From NCBI GenBank assembly GCA_903840265.1, contig CAIMFH010000178.1:1-33439 (forward strand): DNA of 33,439 nt. The letters run 5' to 3'. Position numbers and translations under genes: made by a program. Positions within the stretch are counted from its first letter, which is position 1. The number at the start of each line of letters is the position of its first letter. The notes below the pieces were generated by a model that saw only the letters and a program-made list of their open reading frames with translations, made no database searches and was not told the origin of the DNA. This DNA comes from an uncultured Schlesneria sp. (GTDB taxonomy: Bacteria > Planctomycetota > Planctomycetia > Planctomycetales > Planctomycetaceae). Shown piece by piece: positions 1 through 7,865 of the stretch.

Positions 1-136
1 CCACCGGCTTCTTCACGTCGCTAGGAGTTCCGAGATTAATGCCCAAACCCGCTTAACCAACCGAATCGCCGTGTACGGACCCGTACGCACGGTGGTGTGG
101 GAGGGGTTCCGCCGCGAGGCGGACCCCTATCCCGAT
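1..136 (+). mobile_element. Group IIC intron, 3' end (domains V and VI)
   Basis: Positions 65-96 fold as intron domain V: a 9-bp lower stem (65-73 with 88-96), a two-base CG bulge (86-87), a 4-bp upper stem and a 4-base loop. The catalytic triad is CGC (67-69), as in the Oceanobacillus iheyensis group IIC intron, whose GCCGUAUACG...GUACGGUGGUGUG region it closely resembles from memory. Positions 99-133 fold as domain VI: GGGA/TCCC at the base, GGGG/CCCC, CCGCC/GGCGG and a GCGA tetraloop. A129 is bulged 7 nt from the proposed 3' end at 136 (…CCCGAT), where the branch-point adenosine should be. The intron body lies left of the window. The exact 3' splice site is inferred. Confidence 0.88.
3..56 (+). 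CDS. Possible C-terminus of the group II intron reverse transcriptase/maturase (partial)
   Basis: One frame is open from the window edge to a TAA at 54-56, just before domain V, and ends TGFFTSLGVPRLMPKPA. Intron-encoded reverse transcriptases sit in domain IV and usually stop shortly before domain V, so the position fits. Only 17 residues are visible and no catalytic motif is included, so the assignment rests on position. Another frame stops at 22-24 and cannot be excluded. Confidence 0.4.
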   Translation, partial: TGFFTSLGVPRLMPKPA

Positions 137-369
137 TGATGGCAGCCGCCCTATTTTCGCCGTGTTTACCGAAATTGGCTGCTATTCGTTCGACAATCGG
201 CGAAATCCCGCTGCGTGATTGTTGCCCGACCCAGATTCGTCTACGCTTTCGGTACTCGGAAACCCTAGAATTACCACTGAAAAGCCCGAAGGGATCACTC
301 ATCGGAGCCTTTTTATTTGGCCGCTCGTGAAGTGGCCGCGATTGTTCAATAGCTTCTCCGGATTTTTGC

Positions 370-1320
370 ATGAACCTCGAATTGAATGACATTGCCTCGC
401 AGTTGATTGAAGACGTGACCGACGGCCCGGAAGATCTGCGAGTGGCCCAATCCATTGTCCCCGGCGGCGGTCTGCTGCTGGACTTTGGAGTCGAAACGGA
501 AGGTGGTCTGGAAGCGGGATGTGCTCTGGCTTCGATCTGCACAGCAGGCATGGCTGATATTGGGATTACTCCTGGTTTGCTCGGCGATGTGGGTTGGCAG
601 CAGGTCTTCGTGCAAACCGATATGCCGGTCGCCGCGTGCTTGTTCAGCCAGTACGCTGGCTGGCAGATCAATGTCGGCAAGTTCTTCGCCATGGGCTCGG
701 GACCCATGCGAGCTGCCTTCGCGAAAGAAGCATTGTTCGATAAGTTGTGGTATCGCGAAGAAGCCGAACAGGTCGTCGGTGTGTTGGAAACGGGCAAACT
801 GCCTGGCCGCGAAGTCTACGAATACATTGCTCAGACGACGAATGTTGAACCCGAGAACGTGGTCCTGTGTGTCGCACCGACCTCCAGTATGGCGGGAAAC
901 CTGCAAGTCGTCGCTCGATCGGTCGAGACTGCTCTACATAAATTGTACGAGTTGGATTTCGACGTCACTCGCATCCGCAGTGCCGTTGGAAGTGCTCCGC
1001 TGCCCCCTGTCGCGAATAACGATCTGGATGGAATTGGTCGCACGAACGATGCCATCCTCTACGGTGGCCGTGTCACGCTATGGGTCCAGGGAGATGATGA
1101 ATCCATCGCTGAAGTGATCAACAAGGTTCCGTCGTCTTCGTCGGCCTCTTACGGAAGCCCGTTTCTCAAGATTTTTGAAGCAGCAGGCAAAGACTTCTAC
1201 AAGATCGACCCCCTGCTCTTCAGTCCTGCCGAAATCATCATGCAGAACGTTGACACCGGTCGCATCCACGTGGCGGGTCGAGTCAACGTCGAGATCCTGA
1301 AGCAATCGTTCGGCTTCTGA
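370..1320 (+). CDS. mch: Methenyltetrahydromethanopterin cyclohydrolase
   Basis: The 316-aa product has the normal length of Mch, which interconverts methenyl-H4MPT and formyl-H4MPT (EC 3.5.4.27) in the tetrahydromethanopterin C1 pathway. Family sequence is clear throughout: ADIGITPGLLGD, DMPVAACLFSQYAGWQI and GKFFAMGSGPMRA in the first half, and a C-terminal part ending in HVAGRVN. It is cytoplasmic, with no signal peptide. The ATG at 370 has no strong Shine-Dalgarno sequence upstream. The next gene starts 21 bp downstream in the same direction, so the two are probably co-transcribed. H4MPT enzymes are known in planctomycetes as well as in methanogens and methylotrophs. Here the pathway probably oxidises or detoxifies formaldehyde, but no other pathway gene is in the window. 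Confidence 0.93.
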   Translation: MNLELNDIASQLIEDVTDGPEDLRVAQSIVPGGGLLLDFGVETEGGLEAGCALASICTAGMADIGITPGLLGDVGWQQVFVQTDMPVAACLFSQYAGWQINVGKFFAMGSGPMRAAFAKEALFDKLWYREEAEQVVGVLETGKLPGREVYEYIAQTTNVEPENVVLCVAPTSSMAGNLQVVARSVETALHKLYELDFDVTRIRSAVGSAPLPPVANNDLDGIGRTNDAILYGGRVTLWVQGDDESIAEVINKVPSSSSASYGSPFLKIFEAAGKDFYKIDPLLFSPAEIIMQNVDTGRIHVAGRVNVEILKQSFGF

Positions 1321-1341
1321 GTCGTCCAGGGTGGAACCGTC

Positions 1342-2262
1342 TTGAAGATTGGAATCCTCGCCAGCGAAGGAAGCTGGTACTACCGTGATCTGGAGCGAGC
1401 GGCTCATTCGCTCGGGCATACTTGTACGCGACTCGACTTCGAACGACTGGTTGCCCGTGCCGGATCGGCCGGGGAAGCAATCAGTGCTACCCTGCTCGAA
1501 TACTGTGGGACGCAGGCGGCTCTATCAACGACTCTTCTTGGCGGTGATGGCCCGACTTCGTTTGATGTCATCCTAGTCCGCACGATGCCGCCGGGGACGC
1601 TAGAGCAAGTGGTCTATCGCATGGATGCCCTCGCACGGATTTCTGCGGCTGGGACACGAGTCGTGAACTCGCCAAAGTCGCTGGAGTGTGCCGTCGACAA
1701 ATATCTGACCACGGCCAGGCTCCATGGTGTCGGCCTGCCGGTGCCCGAGACAATTGTCTGCGAGCATGAAGACGATGCCATGGCGGCGTTTGAGGAATTG
1801 GGACGCGACATCGTTGTCAAACCACTGTTCGGAGCTGAAGGCCGAGGCATCGTCCGGGTCAGCGATCCTGACTTGGCCCATCGCACGTTTCGAACTCTGA
1901 TGCGACTAAACGCGGTCCTGTACCTGCAGCGCTATATCGACCACGAAGGTTTTGACGTTCGCGTGCTGGTACTGAACGGACGCGTAGTCGGCGGCATGCG
2001 CCGGCGGTCACCCCACGACTTTCGCACGAATGTGTCCCGAAGTGCCGTCGCAGAACTGCATGAAGTCACTTCATTGGAAGCAGACTACGCATTGCGAGCG
2101 GCGGAAGTTACGGGAACGAACATTGCCGGCGTAGACCTGCTTTACGATCGCCAGGGCCGCTGTTACGTGATTGAAGTGAACGCCGTTCCAGGCTGGCAGG
2201 CATTCGGCAAAACGACGGGAATCGATGTCGCGACGCGGCTGCTTGAAGAACTATCGGCCTAA
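1342..2262 (+). CDS. RimK-like ATP-grasp ligase linked to H4MPT metabolism
   Basis: This 306-aa protein starts at a TTG (1342), with AGGGTGGA (1328-1335) as a plausible ribosome binding site. It has the ATP-grasp fold of the RimK/glutamate-ligase group: DIVVKPLFGAEGRG in the nucleotide-binding part, then QRYIDHEGFDVRVLVLNGRV, and C-terminal GVDLLYDRQGRCYVIEVNAVPGW with the metal-binding E and N. Such enzymes join an amino acid, often glutamate, to a carboxylate through an acyl phosphate. It lies 21 bp after mch. Methylotrophs also carry an ATP-grasp gene (orfY) beside mch that has been linked to H4MPT cofactor synthesis, so glutamylation or another late step on the cofactor is a reasonable inference. 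The substrate is not shown by sequence. Confidence 0.85.
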   Translation: MKIGILASEGSWYYRDLERAAHSLGHTCTRLDFERLVARAGSAGEAISATLLEYCGTQAALSTTLLGGDGPTSFDVILVRTMPPGTLEQVVYRMDALARISAAGTRVVNSPKSLECAVDKYLTTARLHGVGLPVPETIVCEHEDDAMAAFEELGRDIVVKPLFGAEGRGIVRVSDPDLAHRTFRTLMRLNAVLYLQRYIDHEGFDVRVLVLNGRVVGGMRRRSPHDFRTNVSRSAVAELHEVTSLEADYALRAAEVTGTNIAGVDLLYDRQGRCYVIEVNAVPGWQAFGKTTGIDVATRLLEELSA

Positions 2263-2269
2263 GAGTGGT

Positions 2270-3508
2270 CTATTGATTCAGTCTCAACTCATGCCCCGCC
2301 CGATAGGCAGCATTCCCCAAGTGACACAGCGAGGCGGACGCGAGGCCAACACTCAGGTCCGCGGCTGGCGCTTTACGAGTGCGAATGCAATCGACAAAGT
2401 TGCCAAGATGCGCCGACAGCAAGTCCGACGAGTCCGCAGCGATCACTTCGCCATGGTCGTAGACTTTCCAGCCCCCTCGATCGACGACCAGCGTCCCGTT
2501 GTCACCATGGAAAGCAACCCCCGAGCTGCGGCCTTCGACTCCGTGAGACGACCACAGCCGTTGTTCCCACAAGATCGATTTCTGGCCGAAGTCGTACTGA
2601 ACCGAGAGCGCATCCGGTGTTTCTTGATCGTCGTCGAACGAATACTTTCCGCCAACCGCGGAGACACGGTTTGGTGTCGAAACCTGCAAGCCCCACTGGG
2701 CCACGTCCAACATATGAACGCCCCAATGAGCTAGTTCCCCACCACCATAATCCCAGAACCAGCGCCAGTTGAAATGGAAGCGATTCGGTTGGAACGCACG
2801 AGTCGGAGCCGGACCGAGCCACGCCGCGTAATCCACGTTCTGCGGGACTTCGACGAAGTCGCGGTGTCCAATACTCTTACGCCGATGAACGATCCACGCC
2901 TTCGCCATACGGACGCTCCCCAATTTGCCGGACTGCACAAATTGGATCGCCGATTGAAAATGAGCCCCGCTTCGCTGCTGCAGGCCGACCTGCACGATTC
3001 GGTGACTACGAGTTGCCACGTCGACCAGCATGTCCCCTTCGCCCAGGGAATGCGTGCAGGGACTTTCCAGATACACGTCTTTACCTGCCTGGCAGGCGAG
3101 TGATGTCATCGACGCGTGCCAGTGATCAGGAGTCGCAATCACAACGGCGTGAATCGTCGGATCATCGAGCATCTGTCGGAAGTCACGGACTGTCGTTGGC
3201 GTCCTCTGACCCGCATCGATCACTTCGCGAATCGCAGGGGCAAACTGGCTCTCGTCGACATCACACAGCGAACGAATTTCAACACCATTGATCTTGGCAA
3301 GCCCTGTGGCGAGCAACCGCCCCTGGTTGCGAACGCCAATCACGCCGATGCCAAGACGGTCGTTTGCCGAGTCCTGTGATCGCACCGAGCCCGATACCAC
3401 ACCTGCCAGCCCGACAACACCAACAGCAACGCCAGCTGCCTGCTGAGCACTCCGGCCTAAAAACTGTCGGCGACTGACTTCACGGCGTTTGAATTCGTCG
3501 AACTTCAT
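2270..3508 (-). CDS. Tat-exported Gfo/Idh/MocA-family protein, catalytic Lys replaced
   Basis: The ATG at 3508 gives 412 aa and places a twin-arginine signal at the N-terminus (SRRQFLG at 12-18, then a hydrophobic stretch). An in-frame start 13 codons upstream would be an unusual extension. The Rossmann domain follows (RLGIGVIGVRNQGR, about 51-64), then ATPDHWH (125-131) and a GGGELAHWGVHMLD C-terminal motif typical of planctomycete members. NAD(P)-dependent oxidoreductases of this family use a lysine in an EKP motif. Here the motif reads ESP (148-150), codon AGT at 3062-3064, so the usual catalytic Lys is Ser149. It may use another residue, act on an unusual sugar or be non-catalytic. The stop lies 7 bp from that of the convergent ATP-grasp gene. 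Confidence 0.85.
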   Translation of the reverse strand: MKFDEFKRREVSRRQFLGRSAQQAAGVAVGVVGLAGVVSGSVRSQDSANDRLGIGVIGVRNQGRLLATGLAKINGVEIRSLCDVDESQFAPAIREVIDAGQRTPTTVRDFRQMLDDPTIHAVVIATPDHWHASMTSLACQAGKDVYLESPCTHSLGEGDMLVDVATRSHRIVQVGLQQRSGAHFQSAIQFVQSGKLGSVRMAKAWIVHRRKSIGHRDFVEVPQNVDYAAWLGPAPTRAFQPNRFHFNWRWFWDYGGGELAHWGVHMLDVAQWGLQVSTPNRVSAVGGKYSFDDDQETPDALSVQYDFGQKSILWEQRLWSSHGVEGRSSGVAFHGDNGTLVVDRGGWKVYDHGEVIAADSSDLLSAHLGNFVDCIRTRKAPAADLSVGLASASLCHLGNAAYRAGHELRLNQ

Positions 3509-3540
3509 AACTTCTCTGATCAATTCATAGTGCGGATGGG

Positions 3541-3592
3541 GTGCCACGGTGATGGAGTCTTCGACATGGCCGTGTCTTCAACACCGTGACAC
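3541..3592. repeat. Dispersed hairpin repeat (intact copy)
   Basis: GTGCCACGGTG (3541-3551) pairs with CACCGTGACAC (3582-3592) at 10 of 11 positions, enclosing TGGAGTCTTCGACA and GGCCGTG. The same unit, with small differences, is found around 8783-9208, where it is split by a palindromic insertion. This copy lies between the start of the Gfo/Idh gene and the end of the HtrA-like gene and has no coding potential of its own. Confidence 0.7.
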
Positions 3593-3682
3593 TATTACCC
3601 ACATTGTCCGGCCCGCGTTCGTCGCCAGAAAGGCGAAAATCACCCGCCGGACAAATAATCGGCGAAAAACGCGCCGCGTGAC

Positions 3683-5680
3683 CTAAATCCTATCCAAACA
3701 GTCAGCCCAGCGGCCGATTTCATCGACTTCCGGATCAGCAGGATACTTAGCTCCCAGACCCTTCACCGTCGTGAACGAGGTGGGGAATTTCAACTTCCTC
3801 AGCAACTCGACCGTTTTCTTAACCGCGGCCAGAGCTTTGTCATCCTCACCGCAGACGAAGAAGAACTGCTGCCGAAACTCGGGTTCGTTGTCTCCCACTT
3901 GTCCCTGCAGCGGAGCCCCCGCCAGCATCAGGCCGCGGAAGATCTCGTGGTGCCGCGTCGCCAGCAGGCAAGCCATTGGCCCACCTGATCCATGCGAATG
4001 AACGAAGATCCGCTGAGGATCGATCGTGTACTTCTCACGCATGTGCGCTACTAAGCCTTCAATAAACTTGGCTTCACCTGGCACCCAACGAGCCACTTGA
4101 TCCGCTTTCGGGCCGACCAGAATGATGCCACGACGTTCGCAAATGGCTGCCCATTGCTTGATCATCGTCGCTTCCATCGTGTCACCACCGGGATGAATCC
4201 AGACCATCAGCCCGTACGCAGCGGCCGGGTTATATCCCTCGGGAACGTACGCCCAATAACTGTGATCGTGTCCGGCCAAGTCATCAGTGAATCGTCCCGT
4301 CTTCGCAGGTTCAGCAGGTTTCTCACCCGCTGGCTTTTCGGCAGCCTGATCAGCCGCAGCCTTTTCCGTTGGTTTTTCGATCACCTCAGCCGACAACTCA
4401 CCGACGATCGTCTCCGGCAACGTTGTCAGCGTGATCTCGAGCACCGCCTGTTTGCCCGCCTGCAAGCAGGTCAATTTCACGGTGTCACCTGGCCGGCCTC
4501 GTCCTACCATATCCGTTAATGCGCGAGTGTCCGCGACATCAGCGCCGTTATACTTCACGACACGATCGCCACGCCCCAAACCAGCCTTCTCAGCAGGACT
4601 GTCTGGAAAGACAAAGCGGATTCCCACTCCTGGCTCGGTCGAAGCTTCTCGCTTGGGAAGGATCCCCAGGTAGGGAACTTCATACGGGATCAGTTCCCCG
4701 ATCAGTGTCAATTCCATAGACAGCGATTGATCGCCGCGCTGTACCCCAAGAGTGACGGAATCGCCCCCATATTTGCGTCCCAGCACATGCTTCAACTGAG
4801 CGACGCGAGCGATCTTTTCCCCGTCCGCTTCCACGATCCGATCGTTGGTCTTCAAGCCCGCCTGCTGAGCGGGCGAGTTATAACGAACTCGGTCGACGAT
4901 CACCGGAACATTTGTGGATGGTCCACCCGCGAATGAGATCCCCAGCAATCCCGGTAACAGATCGGTTCCCGACTTCAATCGATCCAATGAGGCATAGATG
5001 TCCTCCAGAGGAATCGCGAATCCGATTCCTCCGTCATACCACTCGACTCCAGCCGTCTCGCCGTTGCCCGCGGGCGAAAGCGGCGCGATGACACCCATCA
5101 CTCGCCCTTCAATATCAACCAAGGCTCCGCCATAGTTGACCGGAGATGTCTTGGCATCCGTCTGAATCGCCTTGCCCCAGATGCGATTGACCGCGCTGAC
5201 GATGCCCACCGAGATGCTCGGTGTCGTCAGGTCAAACGTGCGTCCCATCGCGATCGCCCATTGACCGACTCGCACATCACCGCGCGGTGCTGGCTTGGCG
5301 GGTGTCAGCCCCGCGGCATCGATCTTCAGCAGGGTCAGCAGACGCAGTTTGTCATTCGCAATTTGCTTGGCGGCAAAGCGACGACCATCGGCGAGTGTCA
5401 CCAGGATCGACGCCGGTTTGGAAACGAAATTGAACGAACTGGAGATGATGTATCCGTCGTCGGAAACAATCACGCCAGAAGTTGGCCCGGTCCCCAGCAA
5501 GACCTCACCAACTTGCTCCAAGCCCCCGACCGTTTCGATCCGCACTAATGAGGGATCGACCAAAGCAGCCGCCTGCTTAAACGCCTGCTCCTCCTCAGCT
5601 TCCAATTTGCCATCGGCTGCCAAGACCGACAACGAACCGAGACAGAGCAACACGCCCGCAACAACCATCCGAACAATCAT
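3683..5680 (-). CDS. Exported HtrA-like PDZ protein fused to an alpha/beta-hydrolase domain, both apparently non-catalytic
   Basis: The 665-aa protein has a Sec signal peptide (1-22), a trypsin-like domain (about 35-235), two PDZ domains (about 240-325 and 335-420), an Ala/Glu/Pro/Lys-rich linker (about 430-462) and a PHB-depolymerase/esterase-like domain (about 465-665). Aligned by eye to DegP/HtrA, the catalytic His, Asp and Ser positions are occupied by Phe83 (SSSFNFV), Leu114 (LRLLTLLKID) and Tyr183 (VNYGGALVD). In the second domain the nucleophile elbow reads SHGSGG (562-567), with Gly564 where GxSxG has Ser, and the usual GxGH motif reads GLGAKYP, with Ala644 for His. The folds seem kept but both active sites lost. 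A binding, scaffold or sensing role in the periplasm is the simplest inference. The gene stands alone. Confidence 0.85.
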   Translation of the reverse strand: MIVRMVVAGVLLCLGSLSVLAADGKLEAEEEQAFKQAAALVDPSLVRIETVGGLEQVGEVLLGTGPTSGVIVSDDGYIISSSFNFVSKPASILVTLADGRRFAAKQIANDKLRLLTLLKIDAAGLTPAKPAPRGDVRVGQWAIAMGRTFDLTTPSISVGIVSAVNRIWGKAIQTDAKTSPVNYGGALVDIEGRVMGVIAPLSPAGNGETAGVEWYDGGIGFAIPLEDIYASLDRLKSGTDLLPGLLGISFAGGPSTNVPVIVDRVRYNSPAQQAGLKTNDRIVEADGEKIARVAQLKHVLGRKYGGDSVTLGVQRGDQSLSMELTLIGELIPYEVPYLGILPKREASTEPGVGIRFVFPDSPAEKAGLGRGDRVVKYNGADVADTRALTDMVGRGRPGDTVKLTCLQAGKQAVLEITLTTLPETIVGELSAEVIEKPTEKAAADQAAEKPAGEKPAEPAKTGRFTDDLAGHDHSYWAYVPEGYNPAAAYGLMVWIHPGGDTMEATMIKQWAAICERRGIILVGPKADQVARWVPGEAKFIEGLVAHMREKYTIDPQRIFVHSHGSGGPMACLLATRHHEIFRGLMLAGAPLQGQVGDNEPEFRQQFFFVCGEDDKALAAVKKTVELLRKLKFPTSFTTVKGLGAKYPADPEVDEIGRWADCLDRI

Positions 5681-5831
5681 GCGATTCCGATCTACTCGAC
5701 AGAACTTCGATTCTGACTAAGTACGGCTGGCAGGGCGCTCCCACTGCCTTCCGCGTGCGCGAAACACCAAGACAATCATAGCAAATCTATCGAATTTCTG
5801 AGGGGGAATTTCTCGCAATGACGATCGCAGT

Positions 5832-7301
5832 TTACTTTGGCATCAACCCGTCCCGTATCGCAAATCGCTTGGCAAGCGACGCCCCCGACTTCAACGCCCC
5901 TTCCATGTAACCGACGAATTCGTAGCAAGTGTGCTCGCCAATGAAGTGGAGGTGCCCCAACCCTGCCCGCAACGCCGGTCCGACAGTCGTCACCTGACCG
6001 GGGGCTGGAAAGGAATAGCCCGCGCGAGTCCATGGGTCGCCAATCCAATCCATGAACTGACCTTTGACGAATTGCTCGCCAAAACCGGGGAATAACGCGT
6101 GCAGCGACTTCAGGTAAGCAGGCTGCCGTTCGGCCACTGGCCTCTTGTGGATCACTTCAGCCGGAGGCCCTCCCGAAAAAGCGACCAGCGCCGCGGCACC
6201 GTCAGTCCCCTGCCCCGCTGTCCCTTCATACACATGACTGATGTCCTGATCGGTCGTCGCTTGGGGGGGCAAATTCGCGGCCTGCCAGAACCGCTCTTTC
6301 ACCACAGACAGATACTTGACGTTCGTCCCCATCTGCGGACTCAGTGCTTCCGGGAGTCCGGGTGAGAACTTGATACCATTCCAGACCGACGGAGGAACGG
6401 CCAGCACCACATCGTCCGCCTCGTATCCTCGCCCTTCGCCATCCACGACGATCATGCTGCTATTCTTGCCGATGACCTCTCGTACGGGACAATTCAGTTG
6501 GACTCGTCCCGGCCCCAGTTCCTTGGCCATTCGTTCGGCATATTGTTGATTCCCTCCCTGTAGTCTGTAGGCCTCAGTATCGGTCCAATACTTTTCGAGA
6601 CCCCCGCCGCGAACCTGCGCGAGGTTTCCCAGGTAGCTTTGTCGATCGGTCGCAACTCCATTATTTGCCGTGAGCTGAACCGCCATCAGGGCCTTCGCGA
6701 CTGCGGACATCTCAAGACGATTGATCCACGCCGCGGTCGACAGTTGATCCAATCGCTTCGCATCAGGCGTCAACCAAGGCTCTTCCAGCACCACGGCCCG
6801 AGCGTCATTCGTCATCAAAGTCAGGACGGCATCGATCTCAGAAGACGCCTGCGCGATCTCTGGCCCCGTGAGCTGCTTCCCACCTAGGATCATCGGCGGC
6901 ACACCTTCGGGCTCGGACACCTCCCAAAACTCAAATCCAAACTTTGCTGCATAGGCCAGCGCATGCGGATGGTTCGAGCCCAGGAATTCTGCTCCCCCCT
7001 CCACGCTCTTACCGGGAATCAGTTCTTGTAAGCTATGCACGCGGCCACCGGCGCGCTTGCGAGCCTCCAAGACCTGCACCTCATATCCCGCGGCAACAAG
7101 TTCGAATGCACACGCCAGCCCCGCAAACCCCGCCCCCACGATCAGCACCCGAGGTCGCTGCTTCTGAGCGTTTCCACCGAACGATTGGTTCGATAGCAAT
7201 CCGACCCCGGCCGCCAGACCCATCCGCAGCAACTGACGCCGCGTGATTGCGGTCGGTCGAAATTGAGTTCCCGTGATCAGGTCCAGCCAACGTCGCGACA
7301 T
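5832..7301 (-). CDS. FAD-dependent flavin monoamine oxidase family protein, Tat signal
   Basis: The 489-aa protein begins with a twin-arginine export signal (TRRQLLRMG, 20-28). It has the dinucleotide-binding motif VGAGFAGLACA (about 55-65), ending in an acidic LEA, then RAGGRVHS, the GG-motif of amine oxidases. The C-terminus has GEHTCYEFVGYMEGALKSG, the second FAD-contact region. Members oxidise amines or amino acids with release of H2O2; the substrate cannot be read from the sequence. GGGAAG lies 5-6 nt before the ATG. The gene is divergent from the YtrA operon and shares its 168-bp intergenic region. The Tat signal fits export of a folded FAD protein to the periplasm. Confidence 0.9.
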   Translation of the reverse strand: MSRRWLDLITGTQFRPTAITRRQLLRMGLAAGVGLLSNQSFGGNAQKQRPRVLIVGAGFAGLACAFELVAAGYEVQVLEARKRAGGRVHSLQELIPGKSVEGGAEFLGSNHPHALAYAAKFGFEFWEVSEPEGVPPMILGGKQLTGPEIAQASSEIDAVLTLMTNDARAVVLEEPWLTPDAKRLDQLSTAAWINRLEMSAVAKALMAVQLTANNGVATDRQSYLGNLAQVRGGGLEKYWTDTEAYRLQGGNQQYAERMAKELGPGRVQLNCPVREVIGKNSSMIVVDGEGRGYEADDVVLAVPPSVWNGIKFSPGLPEALSPQMGTNVKYLSVVKERFWQAANLPPQATTDQDISHVYEGTAGQGTDGAAALVAFSGGPPAEVIHKRPVAERQPAYLKSLHALFPGFGEQFVKGQFMDWIGDPWTRAGYSFPAPGQVTTVGPALRAGLGHLHFIGEHTCYEFVGYMEGALKSGASLAKRFAIRDGLMPK

Positions 7302-7432
7302 GAATTCTTCCCATCAATTCACCATTGATTGCCTTCCCAAGAAGCCTCGCAAATGCCGCGACGCGATTCAAGTGGCTGTGGCAGGTCGCAACCATTCACT
7401 CGCCGCTGTTTGAGAGATTTCAAGTAAACTCG

Positions 7433-7471
7433 TTGACTCGCCGATAGTGTATTACTATAGTAATGCACTAT
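7433..7471 (+). promoter_or_regulatory. Sigma-70-type promoter with YtrA-like palindromic operator over the start codon
   Basis: TTGACT (7433-7438) and TATAGT (7456-7461) are separated by exactly 17 bp. A 28-bp palindrome (7444-7471) pairs at 13 of 14 positions and covers the -10 box and the first two bases of the ATG at 7470. Transcription should start near 7468, leaving almost no 5' leader. The palindrome is the natural operator for the GntR/YtrA protein encoded immediately downstream, so autorepression is expected. Confidence 0.8.
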
Positions 7472-7865
7472 GGCAAGCGTCCCCATTCAGTTCGAGATTC
7501 ACCCCTCCTCCGGGGTCCCGATCTTTCGACAGATCATGGATCAAGTTCGGGCACAGGTGGCGAGTGGTCGGTTGAAAGCCGGCGATCTACTGCCCAGCGT
7601 TCGGCAGATGGGCGCGGAATTGCAGGTCAACATGATGACGGTCTCCAAGGCCTACAGTCGCCTGGAGGCTGAAGGGGTGCTGGAACGCGATCGCGGGATG
7701 GGGATGCGAGTCCGTACGGCTTCGCCTACCTCTGCCAGCGTCGGCGATCGGCAGCAAGAACTGCGAGAATTGGTTGATCACGTCGCGACGCGTGGTCTGC
7801 AGCTTGGACTGACAGATGAACAGATCGTGGCCGTCGTGAAAATGGTTCTTAAGGAGCGACGATGA
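7470..7865 (+). CDS. GntR-family transcriptional regulator, YtrA subfamily
   Basis: The 131-aa protein has an N-terminal winged helix-turn-helix (about 12-75) with PIFRQIMDQVRAQVASG, LLPSVRQMGAELQVNMMTVSKAY and a wing LERDRGMGMRV. A short helical C-terminus (about 90-131) replaces the usual large effector domain, which is the YtrA layout. YtrA-type repressors are normally the first gene of an ABC-transporter operon, as here: its TGA overlaps the ATG of the ATPase gene. No ribosome binding site is present before the ATG, and the predicted transcription start is almost at the start codon, so the mRNA is probably leaderless. The next in-frame Met (residue 23) would remove part of the DNA-binding domain. 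Confidence 0.9.
   Translation: MASVPIQFEIHPSSGVPIFRQIMDQVRAQVASGRLKAGDLLPSVRQMGAELQVNMMTVSKAYSRLEAEGVLERDRGMGMRVRTASPTSASVGDRQQELRELVDHVATRGLQLGLTDEQIVAVVKMVLKERR

Noticed and set aside
97-330. 77-aa plus-strand ORF before mch
   Set aside because: It starts inside intron domain VI and runs through the mch upstream region without recognisable protein features.
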